From assembly GCF_003121985.1 (NCBI RefSeq), contig NZ_QEWP01000002.1, positions 248,001-312,000 on the forward strand: 64,000 nt of DNA, in the 5' to 3' direction. Below are positions 27,910-38,044 of the stretch, one piece after another. A program made the translations under genes and the position numbers. Position 1 is the first letter of the stretch; each line of letters starts with the position of its first letter. The DNA is from Marinilabilia rubra. Its GTDB lineage: Bacteria > Bacteroidota > Bacteroidia > Bacteroidales > Marinilabiliaceae. The notes beneath the pieces are model-generated. The model saw only the letters and a list, made by a program, of their open reading frames with translations, did not search any database and was not told the origin of the DNA.

Positions 27910-28941
27910 ATGGGGAAAAAGATATCAATCCAAAAAACATCCGTTTTCTTAATTTTTCTGGGGATGATGTGGATTGGAAATCCTGTACTAACCAAGGGCC
28001 AGGATTTCTCTGTCTCGGCAACCCCAGACTCCACGCTGATGGTGATTGGCGGTCAAATGAACCTGACTCTTGAAGTAGCCCAACCGCCAAATATTAATAT
28101 AGTATTCCCCCAGTTTACCGACACCATTACCAAAAACATCGAAATAGTCGATACCAAAGGGCCGGACACTACTCAAATTGACCAAAACCGCATATTGATA
28201 AAGAAGGTCTTCCGGATTACATCTTTCGATAGCGGGTTGCACTATATTCCGCCCATGGAATTTGAATTGGCCTCGGCAGAGTTGGCCGGCAAAAAGAAAA
28301 CCAGATCCATCGGTTTGATGGTTGCCAATCCCTTTGAGAATGTGGATCCGCAAAAAGGCATAACCGACATTAAAGCGCCACGGGAAACCCCATTTATTCT
28401 TGCAGAGTTATTAAGATTTTTACCCTGGATTCTTGGGGGATTAGTCATAGCTCTTCTCATTGCAGCCGGAATATGGTTTTACATCAAACGGAAAAATCCG
28501 CTTAAAGGGCTGATTAAAGAAAAGCCTAAAGATCCGCCTCATGTTGTAGCTCTTAGGGAGCTTGATCATATCAAAAGTGAAAAGCTGTGGCAAAAAGGGC
28601 AGGTCAAAGAATTTTATTCCGAATTGACAGATGTACTCAGAGAATATCTCGAAGAACGATACAATATACCGGCTCCTGAGCAAATCACTTCCGAGATTAT
28701 GCAATCCCTGAAAACAGTGGATCTGCCGGATGAAAAGGTAAAAGATAAAATTCAGCAGGTACTTGAACTTGCTGATCTGGTAAAATTTGCAAAAATGGAC
28801 CCTCTTCCTGACGAAAATGATCTGTCACTCATGAATTCTTATTTCTTCGTAAATCAAACCAAGTATGAAGAACAGAAATCAACTGAGCAACAAGCAAAAG
28901 AACTAAAGGAAAGAGAGGAAAATCAGCCTGTTGAACAATAG
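27910..28941 (+). CDS. Single-pass membrane protein of the bat cluster
   Basis: A 343-residue envelope protein. A signal peptide covers about residues 1-30 (ending KGQDF), then a beta-rich extracytoplasmic domain with BatD-like features (TPDSTLMVIGGQMNLTLEV). A transmembrane helix lies near 175-200 (LLRFLPWILGGLVIALLIAA), followed by a cytoplasmic helical domain resembling DUF4381 tails (HVVALRELDHIKSEKLWQKG). The frame opens earlier at 27841, overlapping the DUF58 gene. The ATG at 27910 is preferred because it gives a proper signal peptide and a 1-bp junction. Genes of this type regularly sit between DUF58 and batA in Bacteroidota. Confidence 0.85.
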   Translation: MGKKISIQKTSVFLIFLGMMWIGNPVLTKGQDFSVSATPDSTLMVIGGQMNLTLEVAQPPNINIVFPQFTDTITKNIEIVDTKGPDTTQIDQNRILIKKVFRITSFDSGLHYIPPMEFELASAELAGKKKTRSIGLMVANPFENVDPQKGITDIKAPRETPFILAELLRFLPWILGGLVIALLIAAGIWFYIKRKNPLKGLIKEKPKDPPHVVALRELDHIKSEKLWQKGQVKEFYSELTDVLREYLEERYNIPAPEQITSEIMQSLKTVDLPDEKVKDKIQQVLELADLVKFAKMDPLPDENDLSLMNSYFFVNQTKYEEQKSTEQQAKELKEREENQPVEQ

Positions 28942-29061
28942 CAATGCTGGTTCAGATCCCCTTGCATAAGAAAAGGTTCTCAGATATATTGGAGTCGTTC
29001 AGGAATGCCATCTTTTCAAAAAGATATTGCTGGTTAGAAGACCTTAAAAGGAAAAACAAAC

Positions 29062-30051
29062 ATGAACTATACATTTCTGCATCCGCATTTTTTTTACTTT
29101 CTACTGCTTCTGTTGCCAATGATAGGCTGGTACATATGGAAACAGAAGGAGTTGAATGCATCCCTTCAAATTTCAACACTTAAAGGGTTCAGTCGGATAA
29201 AAAAATCCAGAAAAACCTATTTAAGGCACGTTCCCTTCGGACTAAGATGCCTGACCATTATATTTTTAATCATTGCTTTAGCCAGGCCACAATCAACAGA
29301 CAGTCACCGTGATGTTACCACGGAAGGCATTGACATAATGGTTTCTCTGGATATTTCGGGAAGTATGCAGGCAATGGATTTTAAGCCCAATCGGTTGGAA
29401 GCTGCCAAAGATGTAGCTACTGAATTTATAGCAGGAAGACCAAATGACAAAATGGGCCTTGTAGTTTTTGCAGCCGAAAGCTTCACGCAATGTCCGCTGA
29501 CTATTGATCATGCGGTGTTAACCAATCTAATTCAGGATGTACAAATTGGCATGCTGCAGGATGGTACTGCCATTGGACTGGGCCTGTCGACCGCTGTAAG
29601 CCGCATAAAGGAAAGTGATGCAAAAAGTAAAGTCATCATACTACTTACAGATGGCGTAAATAACCGTGGTGAAATTCATCCACTTACGGCTGCTGAAATA
29701 GCAAAAAGCTTTGGAGTCAGGGTTTACACAATTGGAGTGGGAAGTCATGGAACTGCCCCCTATCCCGTCAATACTGTATTTGGACAACAGGTACAGGACA
29801 TGGAGGTTAAGATTGATGAAAACATGCTCCAGGAAATTGCCGACATCACCGGAGGTGAGTATTTCAGGGCAACCGACAAAAGCAAGCTTCGTCAGATTTA
29901 TGAAGAGATTGACCAGATGGAAAAGACCAAAATTGAAGTAAAAGAGTACAGTAAGAGATCGGAAGAATTCCTGCCTTTTGCAATATTGGCATTGGCTTTC
30001 TTGCTGGCTGAAGTATTGTTAAGAAATACTGTTTTAAGAAATCTTCCATAA
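29062..30051 (+). CDS. batA: BatA, VWA-domain membrane protein
   Basis: A 329-residue inner-membrane protein with two N-terminal helices (about 1-25 and 55-75), a VWA domain and a C-terminal helix (about 300-320). The metal-ion-dependent adhesion site is intact: DISGSMQAMD near residue 95 (DxSxS) and the later TAIGLGLSTAV and LTDGVNNRG. BatA and BatB are thought to form complexes that the MoxR ATPase remodels. The 120-bp gap before it holds nothing recognisable. Confidence 0.93.
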   Translation: MNYTFLHPHFFYFLLLLLPMIGWYIWKQKELNASLQISTLKGFSRIKKSRKTYLRHVPFGLRCLTIIFLIIALARPQSTDSHRDVTTEGIDIMVSLDISGSMQAMDFKPNRLEAAKDVATEFIAGRPNDKMGLVVFAAESFTQCPLTIDHAVLTNLIQDVQIGMLQDGTAIGLGLSTAVSRIKESDAKSKVIILLTDGVNNRGEIHPLTAAEIAKSFGVRVYTIGVGSHGTAPYPVNTVFGQQVQDMEVKIDENMLQEIADITGGEYFRATDKSKLRQIYEEIDQMEKTKIEVKEYSKRSEEFLPFAILALAFLLAEVLLRNTVLRNLP

Positions 30052-30191
30052 CGCCGTTCTGACTTTGGAGTTTTGGATTCCGGGTTGTTAACTTTTAGAG
30101 GCTCAGGGCCATGCATCTTTGCCAAATTTCCGGCATATGTGAAATAAATAAACAACCGATTTTTAAGTTTAGCTAAATAAAAAACAACAAT

Positions 30192-31241
30192 ATGTTTCGA
30201 TTTGGACATCCTGAATATTTATACCTACTGGTAATTATACCGGTTTTGGCATTTTTGCAATTGTATTTTCAGATTCAGCGCAAAAAGAAACTGCAAAAAT
30301 TCGGAAACACTGAATTACTAAGCCATTTGATGCCTGATGTTTCATTCATAAGACCGGCAGTTAAGTTTTACCTGCTCTTACTGGCCATTGCTTCCATCAT
30401 CGTCACATTGGCATCACCTCAGTTTGGCACAAAGCTTGAAACTGTAAAAAGAAAAGGAATAGAGTTAATTATAGCGCTGGATGTATCAAACAGTATGAAC
30501 GCCACTGATGTTGAACCCAGTCGTCTGGACAGGGCCAAACTAGCCATTGAAAGATTAACGGGCAAACTAATCAATGACCGCATAGGACTCATTGTTTTTG
30601 CAGGTGAAGCGTACGTTCAATTACCAATCACAACCGATTATGCCTCGGCTCGGCTATTCCTGTCAAGCATAAATACCGATGTTGTACCCACTCAGGGAAC
30701 TGCCATTGGTTCTGCCATCAGACTGGCTTCAAATTCTTTCAGCCAGCAGGAAGATATCAACCGTGCAATCGTTGTAATTACCGATGGTGAAAATCACGAA
30801 AACGATGCGATTGAAGCTGCAGAAACCGCCATGGAAGAAGGCATCCAGGTTTATACCGTAGGAATGGGAAGTCCGGATGGAGCTCCAATTCCGGTGGGTG
30901 CTAATAACAGAAGTAATTTCATGAAAGACAGGCAGGGAAATGTGATTATAACAAAGATGAATACCAACCTGCTTAAAGAAATTGCTCAGGCCGGAAATGG
31001 AGAATACATTGCAGCCAACAACATTCGACGAGGCATTAATAATCTGATCGACGAACTTGGAGAACTGGAAAAAGCAGAAATTGAATCCAAAGTTTATTCC
31101 GATTACGACGACCAGTTTCAATACATTGCAGCGCTTGCATTGCTTATTCTAATCATCGAGTTTATAATTTTAGAGCGTAAGAACAAACTGCTCAAAAAAA
31201 TAGACCTTTTCACAGCAGAAGAGAAGCATAAAGAAGAATAA
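30192..31241 (+). CDS. batB: BatB, VWA-domain membrane protein
   Basis: A 349-residue paralogue of the preceding gene with the same layout: two N-terminal helices, a VWA domain with DVSNSMNATDVEPSRLDRAK near residue 95 and ITDGENHENDA near 195. A C-terminal transmembrane helix lies at about 310-330 (YIAALALLILIIEFIIL). The adhesion-site DxSxS and threonine positions are retained. It follows batA after 140 bp and precedes batC by 56 bp. Confidence 0.93.
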   Translation: MFRFGHPEYLYLLVIIPVLAFLQLYFQIQRKKKLQKFGNTELLSHLMPDVSFIRPAVKFYLLLLAIASIIVTLASPQFGTKLETVKRKGIELIIALDVSNSMNATDVEPSRLDRAKLAIERLTGKLINDRIGLIVFAGEAYVQLPITTDYASARLFLSSINTDVVPTQGTAIGSAIRLASNSFSQQEDINRAIVVITDGENHENDAIEAAETAMEEGIQVYTVGMGSPDGAPIPVGANNRSNFMKDRQGNVIITKMNTNLLKEIAQAGNGEYIAANNIRRGINNLIDELGELEKAEIESKVYSDYDDQFQYIAALALLILIIEFIILERKNKLLKKIDLFTAEEKHKEE

Positions 31242-31297
31242 CTATTAATCTATCAGAGATTATTTTTTTGAAGGAAGGACCAATAAACCGTTTTGCC

Positions 31298-32020
31298 ATG
31301 CAACTAAAATATATCATCTTAGTGTTTTTAATGATTTTGGGCTTTACCGTCACCATTTCAGCCCAAAGCGAAAGACGATTTATACGAGAGGGGAACGATT
31401 ATTTCGAAAACGAAAAGTACGTTGAATCGGAAGTAGAATTCCGAAAAGCCCTTGAGAAAACACCGGAAAGTTTTGAAGGACGCTTCAATCTGGGTGATGC
31501 CTTATTTAAGCAGGAAAAGGTAGATGAAGCCATTGAGCAATTTCAGGCTTTATCCAACAGCACAAAAGACAATAAACAGCTTTCGGATATCTACCACAAT
31601 ATCGGGAATGGCTTTTTCGCTAAAAAAGAACTGGAAAAGAGCATCGAGGCATACAAAGAAGCTTTACGAAATGATCCTACAGACGATGAAACCAGATACA
31701 ATCTGATTGTTGCCCAAAAGATGCTGGAAAACCAGAAACAAAACCAGGAACAAAACAAGGATAAAAACAAGGACCAGGAGCAAGAACAGGAGAAAAAAGA
31801 AAAAGAACAACAAAAGCAAAACCAGCAACAACAGCAACAGAACCAACAGCAGCAAGAACAGCAGCAGCAACAACAAAGACATCAACAGCAGGAACAAGGC
31901 ATATCCAAAGAAAATGCGGAAAGAATTCTGCAGTCTCTGGATCAGGATGAAAAAAAGTTGCAGGAAAAACTGAGGAAAGCCAAACAACAGCAGCAAAGAC
32001 AGATTGAGAAAAACTGGTAA
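31298..32020 (+). CDS. batC: BatC, TPR protein with a Gln-rich tail
   Basis: An exported TPR protein of about 240 residues. The signal peptide begins at the ATG at 31298 (MQLKYIILVFLMILGF) and ends near SAQ. A TTG 30 bp upstream is open but gives a poorer signal, so it is not used. Two to three TPR units lie at about 25-140 (AIEQFQALSNSTKDNKQLSD, KSIEAYKEALRNDPTDDETR). From about residue 150 the chain becomes Lys/Glu- then Gln-rich, with runs of up to six glutamines, and ends in a charged helix. The low-complexity tail is presumably disordered. Confidence 0.9.
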   Translation: MQLKYIILVFLMILGFTVTISAQSERRFIREGNDYFENEKYVESEVEFRKALEKTPESFEGRFNLGDALFKQEKVDEAIEQFQALSNSTKDNKQLSDIYHNIGNGFFAKKELEKSIEAYKEALRNDPTDDETRYNLIVAQKMLENQKQNQEQNKDKNKDQEQEQEKKEKEQQKQNQQQQQQNQQQQEQQQQQQRHQQQEQGISKENAERILQSLDQDEKKLQEKLRKAKQQQQRQIEKNW

Positions 32021-32053
32021 TCCGACAAATAAACAAAGACCAAATAACGAAAG

Positions 32054-33883
32054 ATGAAGTCTTACTTAATATACTTATTTGCAATTCTTATTTTCCCTGT
32101 TACAACAGGAGCACAGGATGTTGAATTTAAAGCCACCGGCCCAAATTCAGTTGTTCAGGGCGATCGCTTTCAATTGGTGTATAGCGTCAATCAGGAAGGC
32201 CAGGATTTAAGGGTACCGGATTTAAAGGATTTTCAAATCCTTATGGGTCCCACAACATCTCAGCGCTCCCAGATGCAAATTATAAATGGCAAAGTGAGCA
32301 GGGAGCAGGAATACTCCTATACCTATATTTTAAAAGCCAACTCAACGGGCTCTTATACAATACCCCCGGCTACCATTACTGTTGATGGAGAAAAATATAA
32401 GTCCAACAGTATTACCATAGAAGTAATAAAAGCCACTCAGCAACAAGAAAGACAATCTTCTGCCCCTTCCTCAAATAGCAACGGAGCGGTAGATGAGGAT
32501 GAGCTTTTTATTACCATGAGGGCCAATAAGACCAGTGTTTATCAGGATCAGCCGGTACTTCTTACCACAAGAATTTATACCCGGGTAAACCTGGAGGGTA
32601 TTTCGGATATTCAACATCCAACTTTTCGTAATTTCATTGCAGAAGACCTGTCAGGAACCGAAAACATTGAATGGTCTTTAGAAAATGTTAATGGTAAAAC
32701 CTACAGAGTAGGCACTTATAACCAAAAGATTTTATTTCCCCAGAGCAATGGAAAACTAAAAATTGAGCCCACATCTATTGAATTTTTGGTTAGAATAAGG
32801 CAGACCAGACAATCGAATAACATCTTTGACAACTTTTTTGATACGCACAGAACCATCCGCAAAACAGTCACGTCTGATGGAGTGACCATCAATGTAAAAC
32901 CACTTCCTTCTCCCCGCCCTGCTGATTTCTCCGGTTTTGTGGGAAAACTCACCATGGATGTTTCAGCTTCAAAAAAGAATGTTAATGTAAATGACGGAAT
33001 TACCTTGAAAACGGTAATCTCCGGGACCGGTAACCTAAAAGTTGCAGGTGAACCAACAATGAATATTCCTCCCGATTTTGATGTTTTTGACCCCAATACT
33101 TCAAGTAACCTTAGCGCAACTTCCTCAGGTCAAAAGGGGAGCAAAACTTACGAACAACTTATAATCCCCAGACATTCGGGCACATTCACCATCCCACCTA
33201 TAGAATACGTATATTTCGATCCCTCAATGGGACAATACAAAACCTTAAAAAGCCAGCCCATTACAATTGAAGTTGAGCAAAATGGTGAAGAAGTTGCTAC
33301 CAGTGAATCAACAACAACGGGGCCTGCAGTAAGGAACAGGGAAAGTGTCCAGTTTGTAGGAAAAGACATCAGATATATTAAAACAGGTGAAGCAAAGCTT
33401 AAGCCCGCAAACTCCTTCTTTTTCGGATCCTGGAAATTTGCACTCGGCTATATCATTCCATTTTTATTGTTTATTATTATCTCAGTAATATATCGAAAGA
33501 AAATTAAGGAAAACGCCAACATTCAACTGAAAAAGACCAAACAGGCTAACAAAGTAGCAAGAAAGCGCCTTAAGAAAGCGGCCCACCATCTCAAGGCAGG
33601 TAACAACGAAGCATTCTACGAAGAGTTATCAAAAGGTCTTTGGGGTTACATTAGCGACAAACTTGTAATTCCTTTTTCAGATCTTAATCGTGACAATGTT
33701 CGTCAGGAACTCGAATCGAATGGAGCTCAAACAGAAAACACTGAAAAACTGCTTGAGATTATTGACACCTGCGAGTATGCAAGATATGCCCCTGCCGGGG
33801 AAGAAAGTAAACGGGAAGAGCTTTATCAATCCGCTATTGGCGTTATTAGCAAATTGGAAAGCAATCTAAAGAAAGCAAAATAA
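32054..33883 (+). CDS. batD: BatD, oxygen-tolerance family membrane protein
   Basis: A 609-residue protein of the BatD family. A signal peptide covers about 1-21 (TTGAQ), then three or more beta-sandwich domains (ATGPNSVVQGDRFQLVYSVN; DELFITMRANKTSVYQDQPV; KNVNVNDGITLKTVISGTGN). A transmembrane helix lies near 465-485 (FALGYIIPFLLFIIISVI), followed by a cytoplasmic helical domain (KAGNNEAFYEELSKGLWGYI). It sits between the TPR genes batC and batE, spaced 33 and 86 bp, which fits one transcript. Interaction with the VWA proteins is inferred from the conserved neighbourhood. Confidence 0.93.
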   Translation: MKSYLIYLFAILIFPVTTGAQDVEFKATGPNSVVQGDRFQLVYSVNQEGQDLRVPDLKDFQILMGPTTSQRSQMQIINGKVSREQEYSYTYILKANSTGSYTIPPATITVDGEKYKSNSITIEVIKATQQQERQSSAPSSNSNGAVDEDELFITMRANKTSVYQDQPVLLTTRIYTRVNLEGISDIQHPTFRNFIAEDLSGTENIEWSLENVNGKTYRVGTYNQKILFPQSNGKLKIEPTSIEFLVRIRQTRQSNNIFDNFFDTHRTIRKTVTSDGVTINVKPLPSPRPADFSGFVGKLTMDVSASKKNVNVNDGITLKTVISGTGNLKVAGEPTMNIPPDFDVFDPNTSSNLSATSSGQKGSKTYEQLIIPRHSGTFTIPPIEYVYFDPSMGQYKTLKSQPITIEVEQNGEEVATSESTTTGPAVRNRESVQFVGKDIRYIKTGEAKLKPANSFFFGSWKFALGYIIPFLLFIIISVIYRKKIKENANIQLKKTKQANKVARKRLKKAAHHLKAGNNEAFYEELSKGLWGYISDKLVIPFSDLNRDNVRQELESNGAQTENTEKLLEIIDTCEYARYAPAGEESKREELYQSAIGVISKLESNLKKAK

Positions 33884-33969
33884 AGACCCTGATTATTATA
33901 CTGTTTATATATTTTCAAAGATAAAAACAGGTGTTACTTTTCAGGAATTTATCTAATAAAATAAGAAAT

Positions 33970-34722
33970 ATGAAGACCAGAATATATTTTCTCATATTGT
34001 TATTCGCTATGGCATTTAACGGATTTTCTCAAGACAACCGTTTCATCCAGGGTAATGAACTCTATACTGAAGGAAAATATGAAGAAGCCATAGAGATGTA
34101 CGAAGGCGTTTTACAATCAGGTCTCGAAAGTTCAGGGTTGTATTACAATCTTGGGAATTCATATTACAAATCAGGGCAGCTTCCGGAAGCCATCCTAAAT
34201 TATGAGCGAGCGCTCTTATTAGCTCCCCAGAATGAAGATATCAGATACAATCTGGAGTTGGCATACAGTCAAACTGCTGATGAAATAGACCAGGTCGGTA
34301 CTTTTTTCCTTACCAAATGGTTTCAAAACATCCGCAGTCTTAATGACTCTGATGGATGGGCCTTTTACTCAATTATAGCCTTTGTGATCTTTTTAATAGG
34401 CCTTGGTTTGTATTTGTTTGGCCGCAATGTTGCCCTCAAAAAAGCCGCGTTTGCCTTTGCAGTCATCTTTTTGATGGTTTCAGGGGCTACCCTCAGCTTT
34501 TCTTCACATCAAAAAACTAAGCTGGTGGAGAGAAGTCATGCCATCATTTTCACCCCAACTGTGAATATTAAGAGTTCTCCCGATCAAAGCGGTACAGATC
34601 TGTTTGTGCTGCATGAAGGCACAAAATTAGAACTGATCTCAAAATTGGGAGAATGGTGGAATGTCCGTCTTCAGGATGGCAGTGAAGGCTGGATCCATGA
34701 GTCGGATGTGAAAGTGATTTAG
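33970..34722 (+). CDS. batE: BatE, TPR and SH3-like domain membrane protein
   Basis: About 250 residues from the ATG at 33970, which starts a signal peptide (MKTRIYFLILLFAMAF, cleavage after FSQ). An upstream ATG at 33931 only adds a poor extension. TPR units occupy about 25-90 (GNELYTEGKYEEAIEMYEGV), two transmembrane helices about 125-180 (FYSIIAFVIFLIGLGLYLF), and a bacterial SH3 domain the C-terminus (IIFTPTVNIKSSPDQSGTDL, GSEGWIHESDV). It is the last gene of the cluster. SH3 domains of this kind bind peptidoglycan or peptides; the ligand is unknown here. Confidence 0.9.
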   Translation: MKTRIYFLILLFAMAFNGFSQDNRFIQGNELYTEGKYEEAIEMYEGVLQSGLESSGLYYNLGNSYYKSGQLPEAILNYERALLLAPQNEDIRYNLELAYSQTADEIDQVGTFFLTKWFQNIRSLNDSDGWAFYSIIAFVIFLIGLGLYLFGRNVALKKAAFAFAVIFLMVSGATLSFSSHQKTKLVERSHAIIFTPTVNIKSSPDQSGTDLFVLHEGTKLELISKLGEWWNVRLQDGSEGWIHESDVKVI

Positions 34723-34902
34723 GGTTTAGTGATTAGTTGACAGTGTGATAGCACGGAAATTTTTCCATATTGCTTAACGGGAAAGGCCTTGAGTTTTGAG
34801 ACAAATCAAAGAAATACAGGTCCTTATCCACAAAAAGTGCTGATGGGAATAAAAGCAATTATAATGTTTCAACTAATATCGCAAAGAACACATATACTTA
34901 GA

Positions 34903-34998
34903 GTCTGTCCATAATGTACCACTTGCTGCGTTATGCTTGCCGCCAAAATACTCATCTCGAAGCCTCGGGATTGCAACTGGCAAGTTCTGACCAGACAC
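34903..34998 (-). repeat. Family B palindrome, shortened reverse copy
   Basis: GTCTGTCCATAATGTACCA followed by TGCTGCGTTATGCTTGCC matches the reverse complement of 21681-21802. The right arm is shortened, ending CCAGACAC. It lies in the 440-bp gap between batE and the M3 peptidase gene; apart from this and the terminator that gap shows nothing. Confidence 0.65.
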
Positions 34999-35095
34999 AT
35001 GACTTTTAACAAACTTTCCCGACTTTATAGACGAGCACTACTTAGCGCCCGCAAGAAAACCTCTTTCTTATCAAAGCCTACTTATTAAAGGTCAC

Positions 35096-35140
35096 AAAAA
35101 AGGGCTGAAATGGTTCAACCACCATCTCAGCCCTTTTTTG
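35096..35140. terminator. Bidirectional terminator before the M3 peptidase 3' end
   Basis: AAAAAAGGGCTGA and TCAGCCCTTTTTTG form an 11-13-bp stem with A/T runs on both sides, between the convergent bat cluster and peptidase gene. It is a strong factor-independent signal for the minus-strand peptidase gene (stop at 35163). Confidence 0.85.
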
Positions 35141-35162
35141 TATTCTCAGTGAGAACAGGCTC

Positions 35163-37277
35163 TTATTCAAACCCCAACTTCTCAAGCAAAGGATCAATAG
35201 AAGGTTCCTGTCCACGGAACTTTTTGTACTGTACCATTCCTTCTCCTTCGCCAACTTCCTCAAGACAGTGCTTACGGAATTTGGCAGCAAGCTCTTTATT
35301 GAAAAGGTCCCCGGACTCTTTAAATGCATTGAAAGCATCGGAATCAAGAACCTCAGCCCACTTGTACACATAATATCCGGCTGAATACCCTCCGCTGAAG
35401 ATGTGTGCAAAATAAGTAGAGCGGTAACGAGGGAGGATTTCAGGAATCAGACCAATTTCATTCATAGAAGCATCTTCAAAAGCATTCACATCTTCAACCT
35501 TATCGTCAGTTGTCAATGTGTGCCAGTCCATATCCAAAAGTGAAGCTGCCAGGTACTCAACATTGGCAAATCCCTGATTAAACAGACTGCTGTTTTGAAT
35601 TTTCTCAATCAAATCGTCAGGAAGCACCTCTCCTGTCTCATAGTGCTTGGCATATTGACGAAGTACTTCCGGTTCTCCACACCAATTTTCCATGATTTGT
35701 GAAGGAAGTTCAACAAAGTCGCGGGGAACATTTCCGGCAGTACGGTCATATTTTCCTTCAGTAAACAGACCGTGCAAGCCATGTCCGAATTCATGAAAAA
35801 GGGTGTTTACTTCATCCCAGGTCAATAAAGAAGGGGTATCTCCAGTTGGCTTAGTGAAGTTGCAAACAATCGAAACAAGGGGATCAACAACTTCATTGTT
35901 CTCATGATCATAGCCGGCATCGCGGAAACCAGTACACCATGCTCCTACTCTTTTGCTCTTGCGTGGAAAATAATCAAGGTAAAGCAAACCAATATGCGAA
36001 CCATCAGCTTCTTTAACTTCAAAGACCTCAACATCCTCATGATAAACAGGGATATTGTTTACTGGCTCAAAAGTAATATCGTATAATTGATTAGCCACCC
36101 AAAACATACCATCCCGCACATTCTCGAGTTGAAAATAAGGCTTTAACTGCGATTCATCCAAATCATACTTCTGTTTCCTAAGCTTTTCTGAATAATACCA
36201 CCAATCCCAGGGAGCAAGGTCAAAGTTGCCTCCCTCGGCATCAATTATGGCCTGCATTTCGGCACGCTCTTGCTTAGAACGGTCAAGGGCCGGTTCCCAC
36301 AATTTCAGAATGAAATCATAAACAGCCTCAGGCTCCTTAGCCATATTCACATCAATCACATAGTCTGCATGGTTTTCAAAACCAAGAAGTTTGGCACGTT
36401 CTGCACGCAATGCAACAATTTTCTTAATAATATCCTTATTATCATACTCATCGTTGCGATCACCGCGCATAAAGTATCCACTGTAAAGTTTTTCTCTCAA
36501 CTCACGTTTTTTTCCATAAGTCAGGAAAGGAATCCAGCTGGGTTTTTGAGGTGTAAACATCCATTTCCCTTTGTAACCTGCAGCTTCAGCAGTTTCTGCC
36601 GCCGCATCTCTCACTCCCTTTGGAAGTCCGGCAAGATCAGCCTCATCTTCAATCACCAACTCAAAATTCTCATTGGTTTCGGCCAGCAGGTTTTCGCCGA
36701 ATTCCAATGTCTGAGATGACAATTTGGTGTTTATTTCTTTCAAACGCTCCTGATCTTCAGAATTAAGGTTCGCCCCGTTTCTTACAAAATCCTTGTAATA
36801 TTTGGTGGTCACACGCTTTTGAGAGTCATTCAGACCAGCTTCGTCCATGTTTTCATAGACGGCTTTCACACGTCCGAAAAGATCCATATTCATCATTATT
36901 GCATCACTGTGCTGCGAATACATAGGAGATACTTCACGTGCTATTGACTGAATACTATCATTGGTATCAGCAGAACGCAAAGGATAGAAAACACTGGTAA
37001 CTTTATCCAATAAAGCGCCGGATTGATCCAGGGCCAGAATGGTGTTTTCAAAATCAGGAGCCTCTGAACTTGATACGATTGCCTCAATTTCAGCTTTCTG
37101 TTGCTTCATACCCTCCTTAAAAGCAGGCATGTAATGCGATTCTTTAATTTTGTCGAATGGAGGCACCTGATGTGGTGTTTCGTACTCCGTAAAGAAGGGG
37201 TTCTCCTCCTCCTTTGGCCCGGACTGACAGGCTGCAAACATAAAAACAGCCACAGGCAGTAAAAACAATTTTCTCAT
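35163..37277 (-). CDS. dcp: M3-family oligopeptidase / peptidyl-dipeptidase lipoprotein
   Basis: A 704-residue zinc metallopeptidase of the M3 (Dcp/thimet) family, which trims short peptides. The lipoprotein signal ends in FAACQSG near residue 17, so the enzyme should sit in the periplasm facing the outer or inner membrane rather than in the cytosol. The zinc motif HEFGH is at residues 495-499, in VNTLFHEFGHGLHGLF. The third ligand lies downstream in the MENWCGEPEVL region, and substrate-binding tyrosines in FSGGYSAGYYVYKWAEV lie near residue 635. Monocistronic, with its own good promoter upstream and terminator downstream. Confidence 0.95.
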   Translation of the reverse strand: MRKLFLLPVAVFMFAACQSGPKEEENPFFTEYETPHQVPPFDKIKESHYMPAFKEGMKQQKAEIEAIVSSSEAPDFENTILALDQSGALLDKVTSVFYPLRSADTNDSIQSIAREVSPMYSQHSDAIMMNMDLFGRVKAVYENMDEAGLNDSQKRVTTKYYKDFVRNGANLNSEDQERLKEINTKLSSQTLEFGENLLAETNENFELVIEDEADLAGLPKGVRDAAAETAEAAGYKGKWMFTPQKPSWIPFLTYGKKRELREKLYSGYFMRGDRNDEYDNKDIIKKIVALRAERAKLLGFENHADYVIDVNMAKEPEAVYDFILKLWEPALDRSKQERAEMQAIIDAEGGNFDLAPWDWWYYSEKLRKQKYDLDESQLKPYFQLENVRDGMFWVANQLYDITFEPVNNIPVYHEDVEVFEVKEADGSHIGLLYLDYFPRKSKRVGAWCTGFRDAGYDHENNEVVDPLVSIVCNFTKPTGDTPSLLTWDEVNTLFHEFGHGLHGLFTEGKYDRTAGNVPRDFVELPSQIMENWCGEPEVLRQYAKHYETGEVLPDDLIEKIQNSSLFNQGFANVEYLAASLLDMDWHTLTTDDKVEDVNAFEDASMNEIGLIPEILPRYRSTYFAHIFSGGYSAGYYVYKWAEVLDSDAFNAFKESGDLFNKELAAKFRKHCLEEVGEGEGMVQYKKFRGQEPSIDPLLEKLGFE

Positions 37278-37356
37278 AAATGATCATTTAATTGCCAAAC
37301 CAGCAGAAAAGCCGGTTTTAGCAGGGTTATTTTTACAGTTTTTGTTGAACAACTTT

Positions 37357-37388
37357 CAAAAATAGATATTTAAAACTTTATCAACAAT
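37357..37388 (-). promoter_or_regulatory. Promoter of the M3 peptidase gene
   Basis: On the minus strand ATTG (37385-37388), a 20-nt spacer and TATTTTTG (37357-37364) match the Bacteroidota promoter form. The start would be near 37350, leaving a leader of about 70 nt before the ATG at 37277. Confidence 0.6.
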
Positions 37389-37473
37389 GACTTTTTGCAA
37401 TAACCAAAACAAGCAAAAGGCAACCTGTTTTCGTTATTCCGGAGTTAAATAGGGGTTGCCAAAAAGTCAAAAA

Positions 37474-37494
37474 TATATGCGTTTTTCAGCGCTC
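37474..37494 (+). repeat. 21-bp hairpin-bearing repeat (family D), copy 1
   Basis: TATATGCGTTTTTCAGCGCTC differs at one base from 63939-63959. It has a small inverted repeat GCGyT-TTTC-AGCGC. Both copies stand next to a MITE family A copy. Confidence 0.6.
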
Positions 37495-37504
37495 AATAAA
37501 TAAA

Positions 37505-37659
37505 TATAGATCGTTAGATTTTTAGATACCTGCCTGACGGCAGTCAGGTTAGATGTAAGATAATTCGTATCATGCTGACTTTCGGCACATCAATACAAAA
37601 GAAAGTGTTCTTACAATCAATTAATACCGAATCTATTGTAAAATTTTAACGGAGTATTG
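37505..37659 (+). repeat. MITE family A, copy 3 (degraded left end)
   Basis: TAGATCGTTAGATTTTTAGAT at the left and TTTTAACGGAGTATTG at the right. The outer left bases are altered, and no clean target duplication remains. An extra self-complementary segment (CTGCCTGACGGCAGTCAGG) is present near the left end. The rest of the 37660-38040 interval contains no gene that I can support. Confidence 0.75.
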
Positions 37660-38044
37660 AATAAGATAACTCAAAAAAAACGTCCTCATGCAGTGATAAT
37701 CTGGCCGAAGGTTCCGGAAAGTTATCGCATCAGACTTTAAATTTAAACCATTCCTGAAGACAGCAGAATTGAAGGTGGTATTTGGAGTGTAAAAGTAATC
37801 AATAGTATTCTCTTTTATTTGCTCGGGCTTCCGATGAACAGGTACAGGCTGCGCCGGCCTTTACTTTTTTTGTTCATGATTTTGCATACTTAAATAAGTA
37901 ATCACGATTTCCGCTTCGCTCCAATTCTTCAGCAAAAAAAAGGAAATAAAAAATGCCATCGCTTATAGAATTTCAAAACGAGATCGTCTTGATGCGAAAT
38001 GCAAGCCCAGAAAAACACTCTACTTCTGAAACGTTACAAAAAAG

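Noticed and set aside
31664-31996. Leucine-rich frame opposite batC
   Set aside because: It is the complement of the glutamine codons in the BatC tail, a common artefact.
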